From Pseudomonas sp. TMP9 (lineage in GTDB: Bacteria; Pseudomonadota; Gammaproteobacteria; Pseudomonadales; Pseudomonadaceae), in contig NZ_CP149803.1 of NCBI RefSeq assembly GCF_037943105.1, forward strand, positions 1,612,001 to 1,676,000: a stretch of 64,000 nucleotides of DNA. Reading direction: 5' to 3'. The translations under genes and the position numbers were made by a program. The notes under the pieces were generated by a model that did not search any database, was not told the origin of the DNA, and saw only the letters and a program-made list of their open reading frames with translations. This document shows, piece by piece, positions 41,038 through 49,289 of the stretch. Every line of letters starts with the position of its first letter. The first letter of the stretch is position 1.

Positions 41038-41338
41038 TAACAGCTTGTATCCGCTGGAAAAAGGGTGAGGTCGGCGCTGAGCAAGAGTGGCAATCTGGCT
41101 ACACTGAAATAACCCACTGTGAGGACATTATTTTGCCAACAACATGCCATGGTTTGCAGTCATGGATTGATCGCTTCAACCACGCTGAACTCCCCGCCTT
41201 AGCGGCGGTGGTGCAAGACCTGCATCGTCTGACGCAGGGCAATAAATCATCGGTTCAGCAATTGGCTGATGTTCTGCTGCGCGACGCGGCGCTGACCACC
41301 AAGGTGCTGCGCATCGGCAATAGTGTGTACTACAACCC

Positions 41339-41346
41339 CTCTCAAG
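41339..41346. repeat. Target-site duplication, left copy
   Basis: CTCTCAAG directly flanks the left end of the IS66 element and recurs exactly at 43395-43402. Eight bases is the length made by this family. Confidence 0.95.
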
Positions 41347-41370
41347 GTAAGCGCTCCATAAACCCCATCT
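41347..41370 (+). repeat. Left terminal inverted repeat of the IS66 element
   Basis: Starts GTAAGCGCTCCATAAACCCC. It differs from the right repeat only at positions 5 and 22 of 24. Confidence 0.9.
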
Positions 41371-41391
41371 ACCTCTGATGGGGTTTGGCCG

Positions 41392-42935
41392 TCAGTATGC
41401 GGATGTCGGCGGGCAGTTCCACGGCAGCAGCGCTTCGTAGTCTTCGACACTTTTGGCCAGCGGCAGGCGTTCGAGGATGCGGCGCAGGTAAGCGTAGGGT
41501 TCCTGGCCGTTGGCCTTGGCGGTTTCGATCAGGCTGTAGATTTGCGCGCTGGCCGTGGCGCCCTTGGGCGTGTCGCTGAACAGCCAGTTCTTGCGGCCGA
41601 TGACGAAGGGCCGGATGGCACGCTCGGCGGCGTTGTTGTCGATGGGCAAGTGGCCGCCTTCGACGTAGCGCGCAAGCCGGCTCCAGTTGTGGGCCAGGTA
41701 GTTCACGGCTTTGCCCAGGGCGTTCTGGCGGGTGACCTGGGGCTGGGTTGTCTCCAGCCAGGTTTTCAGTTGCGCGAGGATTGGCAGGCTGTGTTGCTGA
41801 CGGCCCTGATGGCGTTGCTCGGCGCTGGCGTCCTTGAGCTCGCGCTCGATGCCGTAGAGTTTGTTGATCAGGTTCAACGCCACGTCGGCCCGCCCGGTCT
41901 TGCCCTTCGGCTGCACCTTCTGCGCTTCGATAAATTTACGCCGCGCATGCGCCAGGCAGGCCAGACGCTCGACGCCCGCTTGCGCGGCCACGGCGTTGTA
42001 GCCGGCGTAGTCGTCGGTCATCAAATAACCACGGTAGCCGGCGAGCAGGCGCAGCGGCACGTCCTGCGCACGGCTGGTTGTGTAGTCGAAGAGGATCACT
42101 GGCCTGTCTGGCGGGCCGCCGGTTTGCACCCACATCCAGGATTGGCTGCTGGGGTCGCGCCCCGGCTCTTTAAGCACCTGCACACGGGTTTCGTCGCAGT
42201 GGATCACTGGCCCCTCCAGCAGCCAATCGCGCATCAGGTTGAGCAGCGGTTGCAGATGGGCGCCGCACTGGATCACCCAAGCGCCAAGGTCTGGCGGGGG
42301 ATGTCGATGCCGTGGCGGTTGAGGACCTTCTCGAAGCGATACAGCGGGGTGCCGTCGACAAACTTGGTGCTCAGTAGCATCGCCAGTACGCTGGGACTGG
42401 CCATGCTCTTTTCGATTAGTTGCGCCGGCTTATCGGCGGTGATCGGTGCGGCTTCGCAGCCCTTGCAGCCGTAAGTTTTGCGGATGTGTTTGATCACCCG
42501 GATTTGCATCGGGATGATCTCCAGCTGTTCGCTGGTTTCCTCACCGATGATCTGCTTACGGCAACCGCAGGCGCAGGTCAGTTGGTGCTCGGGCAGCTCG
42601 TGGATGACTTCGACGCGCGGCAGCTCCGCCGGCAGCGGCTTGCGCTTGCCACGACGTTTAACCGGGGCGACAACCTCTTCCTCGACGTCATCGGCAACGG
42701 CTTCAGGCGCGGCTTCGACCAGGCTTTCGGCTTCGTTGAAAATCTCCAGCTGCGGCGAATCGGGGTCGATGGTCTGCTCGGATTTGCGGCCGAACAGGCG
42801 CTGGGTCAGCAGGGTGATTTGTTCGCGCAATTGCAGAATCTGCCCATCCTTCTCCGACACCTGCCCATGCAGCGACAGCAGAAGCTGTTTCAGCAAAATA
42901 GGATCGTCAGGAAGGGTTTCGGGCATGGAAATCAT
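41392..42935 (-). pseudogene. tnpC: IS66 transposase TnpC, frameshifted
   Basis: Two overlapping frames together make one IS66-type transposase. The first (42935 to 42273) carries the N-terminal leucine-rich helix, FGRKSEQ, and the zinc-binding CACGCRKQ and CKGCEAAP blocks. It ends in RQTLALG and a stop. The second (from 42276) continues with [11 protein letters not shown] and holds the DDE residues: [19 protein letters not shown] and [11 protein letters not shown], then an IS66 C-terminal block. Adding one base near 42280 restores RQTLA-RW-VIQCG and one frame of 514 residues, the family length. A GTG at 42274-42276 overlaps the stop, so a separate second protein cannot be fully excluded. Confidence 0.85.
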
Positions 42936-42953
42936 GCCGTGGATTATACCGAT

Positions 42954-43312
42954 TCAGGTGACGAAACGCGGGGTCAAAACCTTGTGAGGGCGGTTACGCC
43001 ACAGATCGATACCGTCCAAAACCAGTTCAATTCCTGAGCCGTCATCACGATGGCATCCTCGCCGGGATCGGGGTGCGACTTGAACCTTTCAGCGTCCAAA
43101 CGCTTGAGCCACAAGCAGAAGCCGTTGCGCTCCCAATACAAAATCTTCACCCGGTTGCGCGAACGGTTGAGGAATACGAACAACACCGGGGCGAACACCG
43201 CGACCTTGATATCCAGCTCGACCAGGGCAGCCAGGCCATCAATGGACTTTCGGAAGTCGACAGGCTTGGGGTAGAGATAGACTTTTTCGACTTTTGCATC
43301 AGGGCGCATCAT
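42954..43312 (-). pseudogene. tnpB: IS66 accessory protein TnpB, frameshifted near its end
   Basis: The frame from the ATG at 43312 gives the IS66 Orf2-like signature: VYLYPKPVDFRKSIDGLAAL, then VLFVFLNRSRNRVKILYWER and NGFCLWLKRLDAERF. After QELNW (about 43020) the reading switches to an unrelated tail that stops at 42974. In the next frame the sequence continues as LDGIDLWRNRPHKVLTPRFVT to a stop at 42954, the kind of ending expected for this family. One missing base in the GGTTTTGG stretch near 43018 explains it. The corrected protein would have 119 residues. TnpB helps TnpC in transposition, although its exact role is unclear. Confidence 0.8.
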
Positions 43313-43370
43313 GAGCGGGCTCCAGAAAGAAATCGGGAACACAGCATCAGGTCGCGCTTGGATCATTTGA

Positions 43371-43394
43371 AGGTGGGGTTTATGGAGCGGTTAC
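43371..43394 (-). repeat. Right terminal inverted repeat of the IS66 element
   Basis: Read on the minus strand it starts GTAACCGCTCCATAAACCCC, 22 of 24 identical to the left repeat. Confidence 0.9.
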
Positions 43395-43402
43395 CTCTCA
43401 AG
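43395..43402. repeat. Target-site duplication, right copy
   Basis: CTCTCAAG, identical to 41339-41346. Confidence 0.95.
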
Positions 43403-44634
43403 AACCTATCCGCACCATCTCACGGGCCATCGTGCTGATCGGCTTCGACAGTGTCCGGCAGATCGGCCTGGCGGTGAGTTTGATTGATGGCTTGCTGGCG
43501 CGCAGCTCCCGTGATCAGTTGGCTGAACTGCTGGCGTGCTCGTTTCATGCGGCTGTGCAGGCGCGCAATATCGCCGGTTACGTACTCAGTAAAAATAATG
43601 AGGAAGTGTTTATTGCAGCCCTGCTGCATCACGTCGGCGAATTAGCGTTTTGGGGCTGCGCGGGTGATGCGGCGGATGATTTAGCCAGTGCTTTGGCACA
43701 ACCTGGGGTCAATGAAGATGAGGTGGTGCTGCAGTTGCTGGGCACCAGTTTTCGCCAGTTAAGCTTGGCGTTGGTGAAAAGCTGGAACCTGGGCGACACC
43801 GTTAGCCTGGCGCATCAGTCGACCAGCCAAAATGATCCGGCTGTGAAAGCGGTGACCCTTGGGGCGAAAATCAGTCAGGCGGCGCTGAAGGGCTGGGATA
43901 CCCCAGCCATGGAAGAGCTGGTCGGCCAGTTGGCCAGTTTCATTGGGGTGACGCCGCAGGAAGCCCTGCATCAGGTGCTGGCCAGCGCCGATGAAACCGT
44001 GAAGATGGCGGCGACCTTTGACGCCAGTCGGCTGTGCAAGCTGATCCCCAATACTGATCCGGAACAGATCCGCCTGCAGCAGGAGCAGCGCAAAGCGCAG
44101 CTATTACAGCCCAATCTACTGATTCTGCAACAAGCCTTGCAGGATCTTGGGTTGCTGGTTTCGCGGCGTGCCGATCTTAGCTTGGTGCTCGATACACTGT
44201 TTAAGGGGCTGCATCAGGGTGCGGGGCTTGAGCGCATCATGCTGCTGGTATTGGCCGATGAACACAGCTGTTTCCGCGCCAAGCGGGTAATTGGCCAAGG
44301 CACCGAGGCGTGGCGTCATGATTTTATCTTGCCGGTTTCGCAGTCCGAACAGCCGCATATATTCAGTTACGCATTGCGCAATAAAGAAGCGCTATGGATG
44401 GGCGTCCCAGCCAGCAACAGCCTGAATGAGTTAGTCACTCAGCCAATTCGTCAGCGGCTGGGGCAAGGCATGTTATTTATTGCGCCGTTGCTGGCGGGTA
44501 CGCGGGAAATTGGCTTGCTGTATGCCGATTGCCGGGTGTCAGGGCGTGCGTTGAAGCATGAGCAATTTATCGCCTTTCAGCGCTTTACCCAGTTGACCGG
44601 GCGTTGCTTGGAGGCGATGAGCAAGAGGGCCTGA

Positions 44635-46194
44635 TCAGTCGGCGCTATACAGCGTCAGCGTTTGCCCCGGCTTAAGTGCTTTACCGGCTTTGGGATTCCA
44701 ATTTTGCAACGTTTTCATCGGCACCTTGAAGCGTTTGGCGATCAGGTACAGGGAGTCGCCATGGCGCACTTTGTAAAAGGTTGCACTTTTTCGTGCCGTA
44801 CCGGCGCTGCTTGGGGGACCCGCTTGTAGGGTCAACACCTGGCCGATCCGCAGGTTATTCGCTGCGAGGGCGTTCCAGCGCGTTACATCCTTAACCGTGA
44901 CCTTGTGATCTCTGGCGATCTGCCAGAGGTTGTCGCCGCGCTTCACCCGATAAGTGCGGCTTGGTGTGCTGGCCGCCACTGAGCGTTGGTACAGCGGTAC
45001 CCTCGCGATTACGCCGGGTTGCGCGGGAATGCTGAGCATTTGGCCAATGCGTAAGTGGTTACCGGAGAGCTTATTGATGTCCTTTAACGTGGCCACTGTC
45101 AGTTGGTGGCGATTGGCAATGCTATGCAGGCTGTCGCCTGAGCGCACGCGATACTGTTGCCAATCGACTAACTCCTGGGGCTTCATCAGCGCCAGATTCG
45201 CGGTCAGCAGTTCTGCCTTATCGGTTGGCACCAGCAGGTGCCGCGGGCCGTCCAGAGTGATGCCTTTCTTGAAGGCGGGGTTGAGCAGGTAAAGCTCATC
45301 TTCATCCAGATCAGCCATGGCCGCCAAGCGTGCAAGGTCCATGCTTTGCTTGAATTCGACCTGCTCAAAGTAAGGCTCGTTGGCAATCGGGTTGAGGCTT
45401 ACGCCATAAGCTCGCGGCGTCATCACCACTTGCGAGAGTGCCAGCAGCTTGGGCACGTAATTCTGCGTTTCGGCCGGCAGTGAGAGGTTCCAGTAATCAG
45501 TCGGCAGACCTAATTTTTGGTTGCGCTCAATCGCTCGGCTGACCCGACCTTCACCCGCGTTATAGGCGGCTAACGCCAACAGCCAGTCGCCGTTGAACAT
45601 TTCTTTGAGGCGCGTCAGGTAGCTAATCGCCGCATCGGTTGAGGCCATGACATCGCGGCGACCGTCGTACCAGTTGGTCTGGCGCAGGTTGAAATTGCGC
45701 CCGGTTGAGGGGATGAATTGCCAAAGCCCGACTGCATGGGCATGTGAGTAAGCCAACGGGTTGTACGAGCTTTCGATCATCGGCAGCAGCGCCAGCTCCA
45801 TCGGCATATTGCGCTGCTCTAAGCGCTCAACGATGAAGTGGATATACGGGCTGCTGCGCTCGCCGGCTTTCTCAATAAAAGAAGGGTTGCTGACGAACCA
45901 CAAGCGTTGTTGTTCAATACGTGGATTGAGGGTGATGGTGTCTTGCAACTGATAGCCGTTGCGCACCCGCTCCCAAATGTCTTTGGGCTCTTCAGGCACA
46001 GGCGTCACGCTGCTAGTGGGCCATTCTGGGTCTTGCTCAAGGCCGACGGCGCGGTCGATGTCGTTGCCGCTGTCTACCCGATGCGGGCTGCTGGTTTGGC
46101 AGCCTGCCAGGGTTACACACATGATCACCATAAGCGTCTTAGCGCTTTGTGCCAATGCCTTTAAATTCAAGGTCTTGCGTGGTGATAGAGGCAT
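44635..46194 (-). CDS. mltD: Membrane-bound lytic murein transglycosylase D
   Basis: MltD cleaves peptidoglycan strands to 1,6-anhydromuropeptides from the periplasm. The 519-residue protein has a lipoprotein signal with lipobox LAGC near residue 32. The SLT domain has its catalytic glutamate in LLPMIESSYNPLAYS near 140 and GLWQFIPSTGR near 161. Three C-terminal LysM repeats bind glycan: YRVRSGDSLHSIA near 347, YRVKRGDNLWQIA near 415 and YKVRHGDSLYLIA near 475. Its stop codon is directly next to the stop of the convergent HDOD gene, with no bases between, so the two transcripts must overlap. Confidence 0.96.
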   Translation of the reverse strand: MPLSPRKTLNLKALAQSAKTLMVIMCVTLAGCQTSSPHRVDSGNDIDRAVGLEQDPEWPTSSVTPVPEEPKDIWERVRNGYQLQDTITLNPRIEQQRLWFVSNPSFIEKAGERSSPYIHFIVERLEQRNMPMELALLPMIESSYNPLAYSHAHAVGLWQFIPSTGRNFNLRQTNWYDGRRDVMASTDAAISYLTRLKEMFNGDWLLALAAYNAGEGRVSRAIERNQKLGLPTDYWNLSLPAETQNYVPKLLALSQVVMTPRAYGVSLNPIANEPYFEQVEFKQSMDLARLAAMADLDEDELYLLNPAFKKGITLDGPRHLLVPTDKAELLTANLALMKPQELVDWQQYRVRSGDSLHSIANRHQLTVATLKDINKLSGNHLRIGQMLSIPAQPGVIARVPLYQRSVAASTPSRTYRVKRGDNLWQIARDHKVTVKDVTRWNALAANNLRIGQVLTLQAGPPSSAGTARKSATFYKVRHGDSLYLIAKRFKVPMKTLQNWNPKAGKALKPGQTLTLYSAD

Positions 46195-46292
46195 TAGCGG
46201 CGAAGTACTTCCCGGCGAAAAGATCGGGCGATTCTAGAAACCAGCATGCCTGTGGTCAAGTTTTAACCAGTCTTTTGTGTGGTTGTCGAGGT

Positions 46293-47066
46293 TTAGAAAT
46301 GGTCTTTCCAGGTGCGCAGCGCGGCAAATACCTGCACGGGCGAGCGGTTCCCAGGGCCGTCGCGCTCGGCGATACTGGCGATGACCGCCGGCTGTGCACT
46401 GCGTAAAAATGGATTAGTGGTACGCTCCAGCGCCATGCATGAAGGCAGGCTGATTTGGCCTGTTTCACGCCATTGTCTGACTTGCTCTAGGCGTTGGCTG
46501 ATCTCGGGGTTTTCAGGTTCAACAGCGGCGGCGAAACGCAGGTTGCTCAGGGTGTACTCATGGGTACAGAACACTTGAGTCTGCTCAGGTAGGGCGACGA
46601 GACGGCTAAGCGAGGCATACATTTGCTCGGCGGTGCCTTCAAACAAGCGACCACAACCACCGGCAAACAAAGTGTCGCCGCTAAACAACCAGTGCTGCTC
46701 GGGCTGGATGTAAGCAATGTGTCCCAGGGTATGCCCCGCAACTTCAATGATGTCGAAGTGATAACCCAGCACTTCAATCTTGTCGCCATCGTTCAGCGCC
46801 ACGTCACGCCCCGGGATCTTCTCGTTGGCGGGGCCGAGCACCCGTGCGCCAGTGGCGGCCTTGAGTCGTTCAATACCCCCCACATGATCAAAGTGATGAT
46901 GGGTGATCAGAATGTCGCTCAACAGCCAGCCAGAGTTGGCGGCGAGCCACGCTTCGACTGGCGCAGCATCACCGGGATCGATCACGGCGCAACGGCGTTT
47001 GTCGAGGTCTTGTAACAACCAGATATAGTTGTCAGTGAAGGCAGGCAATGCGTCTATTTTTATCAT
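46293..47066 (-). CDS. gloB: Hydroxyacylglutathione hydrolase (glyoxalase II)
   Basis: GloB hydrolyses S-lactoylglutathione to lactate and glutathione, finishing methylglyoxal detoxification. The 257-residue protein is a metallo-beta-lactamase-fold enzyme with the two-metal motif [10 protein letters not shown] near residue 54, GHTLGHIAY near 112, [17 protein letters not shown] near 129, and [13 protein letters not shown] near 168. I chose the ATG at 47066 because it gives the conserved start [16 protein letters not shown]; the frame is open further up to 47111, and the ribosome site is weak for every choice. It is divergent from the methyltransferase-like gene. Confidence 0.95.
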   Translation of the reverse strand: MIKIDALPAFTDNYIWLLQDLDKRRCAVIDPGDAAPVEAWLAANSGWLLSDILITHHHFDHVGGIERLKAATGARVLGPANEKIPGRDVALNDGDKIEVLGYHFDIIEVAGHTLGHIAYIQPEQHWLFSGDTLFAGGCGRLFEGTAEQMYASLSRLVALPEQTQVFCTHEYTLSNLRFAAAVEPENPEISQRLEQVRQWRETGQISLPSCMALERTTNPFLRSAQPAVIASIAERDGPGNRSPVQVFAALRTWKDHF

Positions 47067-47140
47067 CAGTAGGTCGCTAAACAGGGCATAAGGGTTCATC
47101 TTAGGGTGCATTAGCAGTGCTGGCTACGAAGGTGTTTTTT

Positions 47141-47902
47141 ATGTCCGATCATCCGTTTGCACATGCCGATAGCGAGTGGCTTGACCTGATGGGTGCAGCG
47201 CGCAATTGGTTTGGCGGCGCCCATGGGCAATTTTTGCTAGAGCAGGAGCGGCAATTACTGGAAGAAGAGTTGGCGCGCTTTTTTGGCGGCTACTTGGTTC
47301 ATTACGGGCCCGCCGCTGACGCCCCGCCGCATGCCCAGCAAATTCAGCGCAGTGTACGTTTGGGGGCTCCGTTCGAAGGGGTTGAGATTGTGTGTGAGGA
47401 GCAATCCTGGCCATTGACTGAATTTGCCGCCGATGTGGTGGTGTTGCAGCATGGTCTGGATTTTAGTCTGTCACCTCATGGCTTGTTGCGAGAAGCAGCG
47501 CGCAGCGTGCGGCCGGGTGGCCATCTGCTGATAGTTGGCATCAATCCCAAGAGCAGTTGGGGCATGCGTCATGTGTTTACCCGCGATGCACTGCACCAAG
47601 CCCGCTGTATCGCGCCCAGCCGGGTGCATGACTGGTTGCACCTGCTGGGTTTCGCGCTGGAGAAACGTCGCTTCGGGTGCTATCGTCCGCCGGTTTCTTC
47701 GCCGGCTTGGCAGGCGCGGTTAGCTGGGCTGGAGCGGCTCGGTTCAGCTTGGCAGCTTCCCGGTGGCGGCTTTTATGTCCTGGTGGCGCGCAAGTTAGTG
47801 GTTGGCTTGCGTCCATCACGTCAGTCCAATCGACAGACGATGGGTAAGTTGTTGCCAATGCCCGTGGCTAAAGTCAGCCGCCGCGACATACCGCCGAAAT
47901 AA
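47141..47902 (+). CDS. Class I SAM-dependent methyltransferase-like protein
   Basis: The 253-residue protein has a late-Rossmann methyltransferase pattern. VVVLQHGLDFSLSPHGLLREAARSVRPGGHLLIVGIN (from about residue 105) is the usual motif II/III region, with the post-I strand LGAPFEGVEIVC before it. A typical glycine-rich motif I is not clear, so SAM binding is likely but not sure. The gene is fixed between gloB and rnhA in Pseudomonas, which suggests a core function not yet known to me. The ATG at 47141 has a GAAGG site; the extra frame from 47117 is ignored. Confidence 0.8.
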   Translation: MSDHPFAHADSEWLDLMGAARNWFGGAHGQFLLEQERQLLEEELARFFGGYLVHYGPAADAPPHAQQIQRSVRLGAPFEGVEIVCEEQSWPLTEFAADVVVLQHGLDFSLSPHGLLREAARSVRPGGHLLIVGINPKSSWGMRHVFTRDALHQARCIAPSRVHDWLHLLGFALEKRRFGCYRPPVSSPAWQARLAGLERLGSAWQLPGGGFYVLVARKLVVGLRPSRQSNRQTMGKLLPMPVAKVSRRDIPPK

Positions 47903-47938
47903 TGTGGGTCGATACTTCAAGCGAGAGATTGCAGATAC

Positions 47939-48391
47939 ATGAGTGAACAGGTCGAGATCTATACCGACGGCGCCTGCAAAGGCAACCCTGGCGTGGGCGG
48001 CTGGGGGGCGCTGATGATTTTCAAAGGCGTAGAAAAAGAGCTGTGGGGCGGTGAAACCGACACCACCAACAATCGCATGGAAATGACTGCCGCCATTCGC
48101 GCCTTGGCCGAGTTGAAGCGTTCCTGCGAGGTGCGTTTGGTCACTGATTCGCAATACGTGATGCAGGGTATTCAGGATTGGATGCCGAACTGGAAAAAAC
48201 GCGGTTGGAAAACCGCGGCCAAACAACCTGTAAAAAATGCTGACCTGTGGCAACAGTTGGATAAGCAGGTTAATCGGCACACTGTCACCTGGCAGTGGGT
48301 GCGCGGCCATACTGGCCACCCCGGTAACGAGCGTGCTGATCAACTGGCCAATCGCGGCGTGGATGAAATACGAGGCCTCAAGTATGCGTAG
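47939..48391 (+). CDS. rnhA: Ribonuclease HI
   Basis: RNase HI removes RNA from RNA-DNA hybrids. The 150-residue protein has the four acidic catalytic residues in their usual settings: [12 protein letters not shown] near 10, NRMEMTAAI near 48, VTDSQYV near 70 and the aspartate in ERADQLAN near 134. [13 protein letters not shown] loop with the conserved histidine is present. It overlaps dnaQ by eight bases in the same direction, an arrangement typical of gammaproteobacteria, although many species carry the two genes divergently. Confidence 0.97.
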   Translation: MSEQVEIYTDGACKGNPGVGGWGALMIFKGVEKELWGGETDTTNNRMEMTAAIRALAELKRSCEVRLVTDSQYVMQGIQDWMPNWKKRGWKTAAKQPVKNADLWQQLDKQVNRHTVTWQWVRGHTGHPGNERADQLANRGVDEIRGLKYA

Positions 48392-49121
48392 TGTGGTGTT
48401 AGACACTGAAACCACGGGTATGCCGGTGGCGGATGGTCACCGGATTATCGAAATCGGCTGCGTTGAGCTGATCGGCCGGCGCCTGACCGGACGCCACTTC
48501 CATGTCTACCTGCAGCCGGACCGCGAAAGCGATGAAGGTGCCATCGCTGTGCACGGCATCACCGATGAGTTCCTTAAGGACAAACCACGCTTTAAAGAAG
48601 TCGCCGATGAGTTCTTTGAGTTCATCAAGGGTGCGCAGCTGATCATCCATAACGCCGCGTTCGACATCGGCTTTATTGCTAACGAATTTAACCTGCTCAA
48701 GCAAAATGATCGGGCCGAGGTCAGTGATTATTGCAGCATCCTCGACACCCTGATGATGGCTCGCGAACGCCATCCAGGCCAACGCAATAGCCTTGATGCA
48801 CTGTGCAAGCGTTACGGCGTGGACAACTCCGGTCGTGACTTGCACGGCGCATTGCTCGATGCCGAGATTCTTGCTGACGTTTACCTGACCATGACCGGCG
48901 GGCAGACCAACCTGTCCTTGGCCGGTGATGGCTCCGAAGGTGACAGTAACGGTCGTCAGCAACCCAGCGCTATTCGTCGCTTGCCGACAGATAGGCTTCG
49001 CACACCTGTGATTCAGGCAAGCGCGGCCGAGCTTGCTGAGCATATGACGCGCCTGGCGATTATCGAAAAATCTGCTGGCGCCTTGCCTCTGTGGCTGCTG
49101 ATGGAGCAACCTAGCGCCTGA
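48384..49121 (+). CDS. dnaQ: DNA polymerase III epsilon subunit (proofreading exonuclease)
   Basis: DnaQ is the 3'-5' proofreading exonuclease of the replicative polymerase. The 245-residue protein has Exo [11 protein letters not shown] near residue 5, Exo [12 protein letters not shown] near 92 and Exo [18 protein letters not shown] near 157, followed by a flexible linker and a C-terminal segment that binds the alpha subunit. The ATG at 48384 lies inside the end of rnhA (eight-base overlap), and CGAGG upstream can serve as its ribosome site. The long frame from 48237 is an artefact of that overlap. Confidence 0.97.
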   Translation: MRSVVLDTETTGMPVADGHRIIEIGCVELIGRRLTGRHFHVYLQPDRESDEGAIAVHGITDEFLKDKPRFKEVADEFFEFIKGAQLIIHNAAFDIGFIANEFNLLKQNDRAEVSDYCSILDTLMMARERHPGQRNSLDALCKRYGVDNSGRDLHGALLDAEILADVYLTMTGGQTNLSLAGDGSEGDSNGRQQPSAIRRLPTDRLRTPVIQASAAELAEHMTRLAIIEKSAGALPLWLLMEQPSA

Positions 49122-49289
49122 CCACCTCAGCTGTTATTGCCCGGCAACGACAGTTACAGCGGGCGGGCTAATTATTCACCCGCGACCTTTTCGTACAGCG
49201 TCACGTAAAGGGGGTTACGCCAGTCAGTGCGAGCCTCTAACCTGAAGCGATAGGCAGGCCTGCACCTGTCATCCTTCAGGGACGCCACA

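Larger units (their letters stand above)
41347..43394 (-). mobile_element. IS66-family insertion sequence, 2,048 bp
   Basis: The element is bounded by imperfect inverted repeats beginning GTAAGCGCTCC (left) and GTAACCGCTCC (right), matching at 22 of the first 24 positions, with 8-bp direct repeats outside. It codes leftwards for a TnpB-like and a TnpC transposase; each appears to have lost one base. There is no room for a tnpA: only 82 bases lie between the right end and the tnpB start. The perfect target duplication suggests a fairly recent insertion. Confidence 0.95.
41133..44634 (+). pseudogene. HDOD/GAF-like signalling gene split by an IS66 element
   Basis: The gene begins at a TTG (41133) with GAGG eight bases upstream. 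It runs to a YYNPSQ codon series at 41346, is cut by the IS, and resumes at 43403. Removing the element and one copy of the 8-bp duplication rejoins the frame exactly (NPSQ-EPIRTISRAIVLIGF), giving 481 residues with no stop. The first half is an HDOD domain (VLLRDAALTTKVLRIGNS before the insertion, IAALLHHVGELAFWG after it). The C-terminal part from about residue 320 looks like a GAF domain. HDOD proteins are thought to regulate signalling or motility in Pseudomonas; the exact role here is unknown. The 3' fragment could be translated alone but lacks the N-terminus. Confidence 0.9.

Noticed and set aside
41542..43438. Several long plus-strand frames inside the IS66 element
   Set aside because: They are antisense to tnpB and tnpC, with no known family and no reason to be translated.
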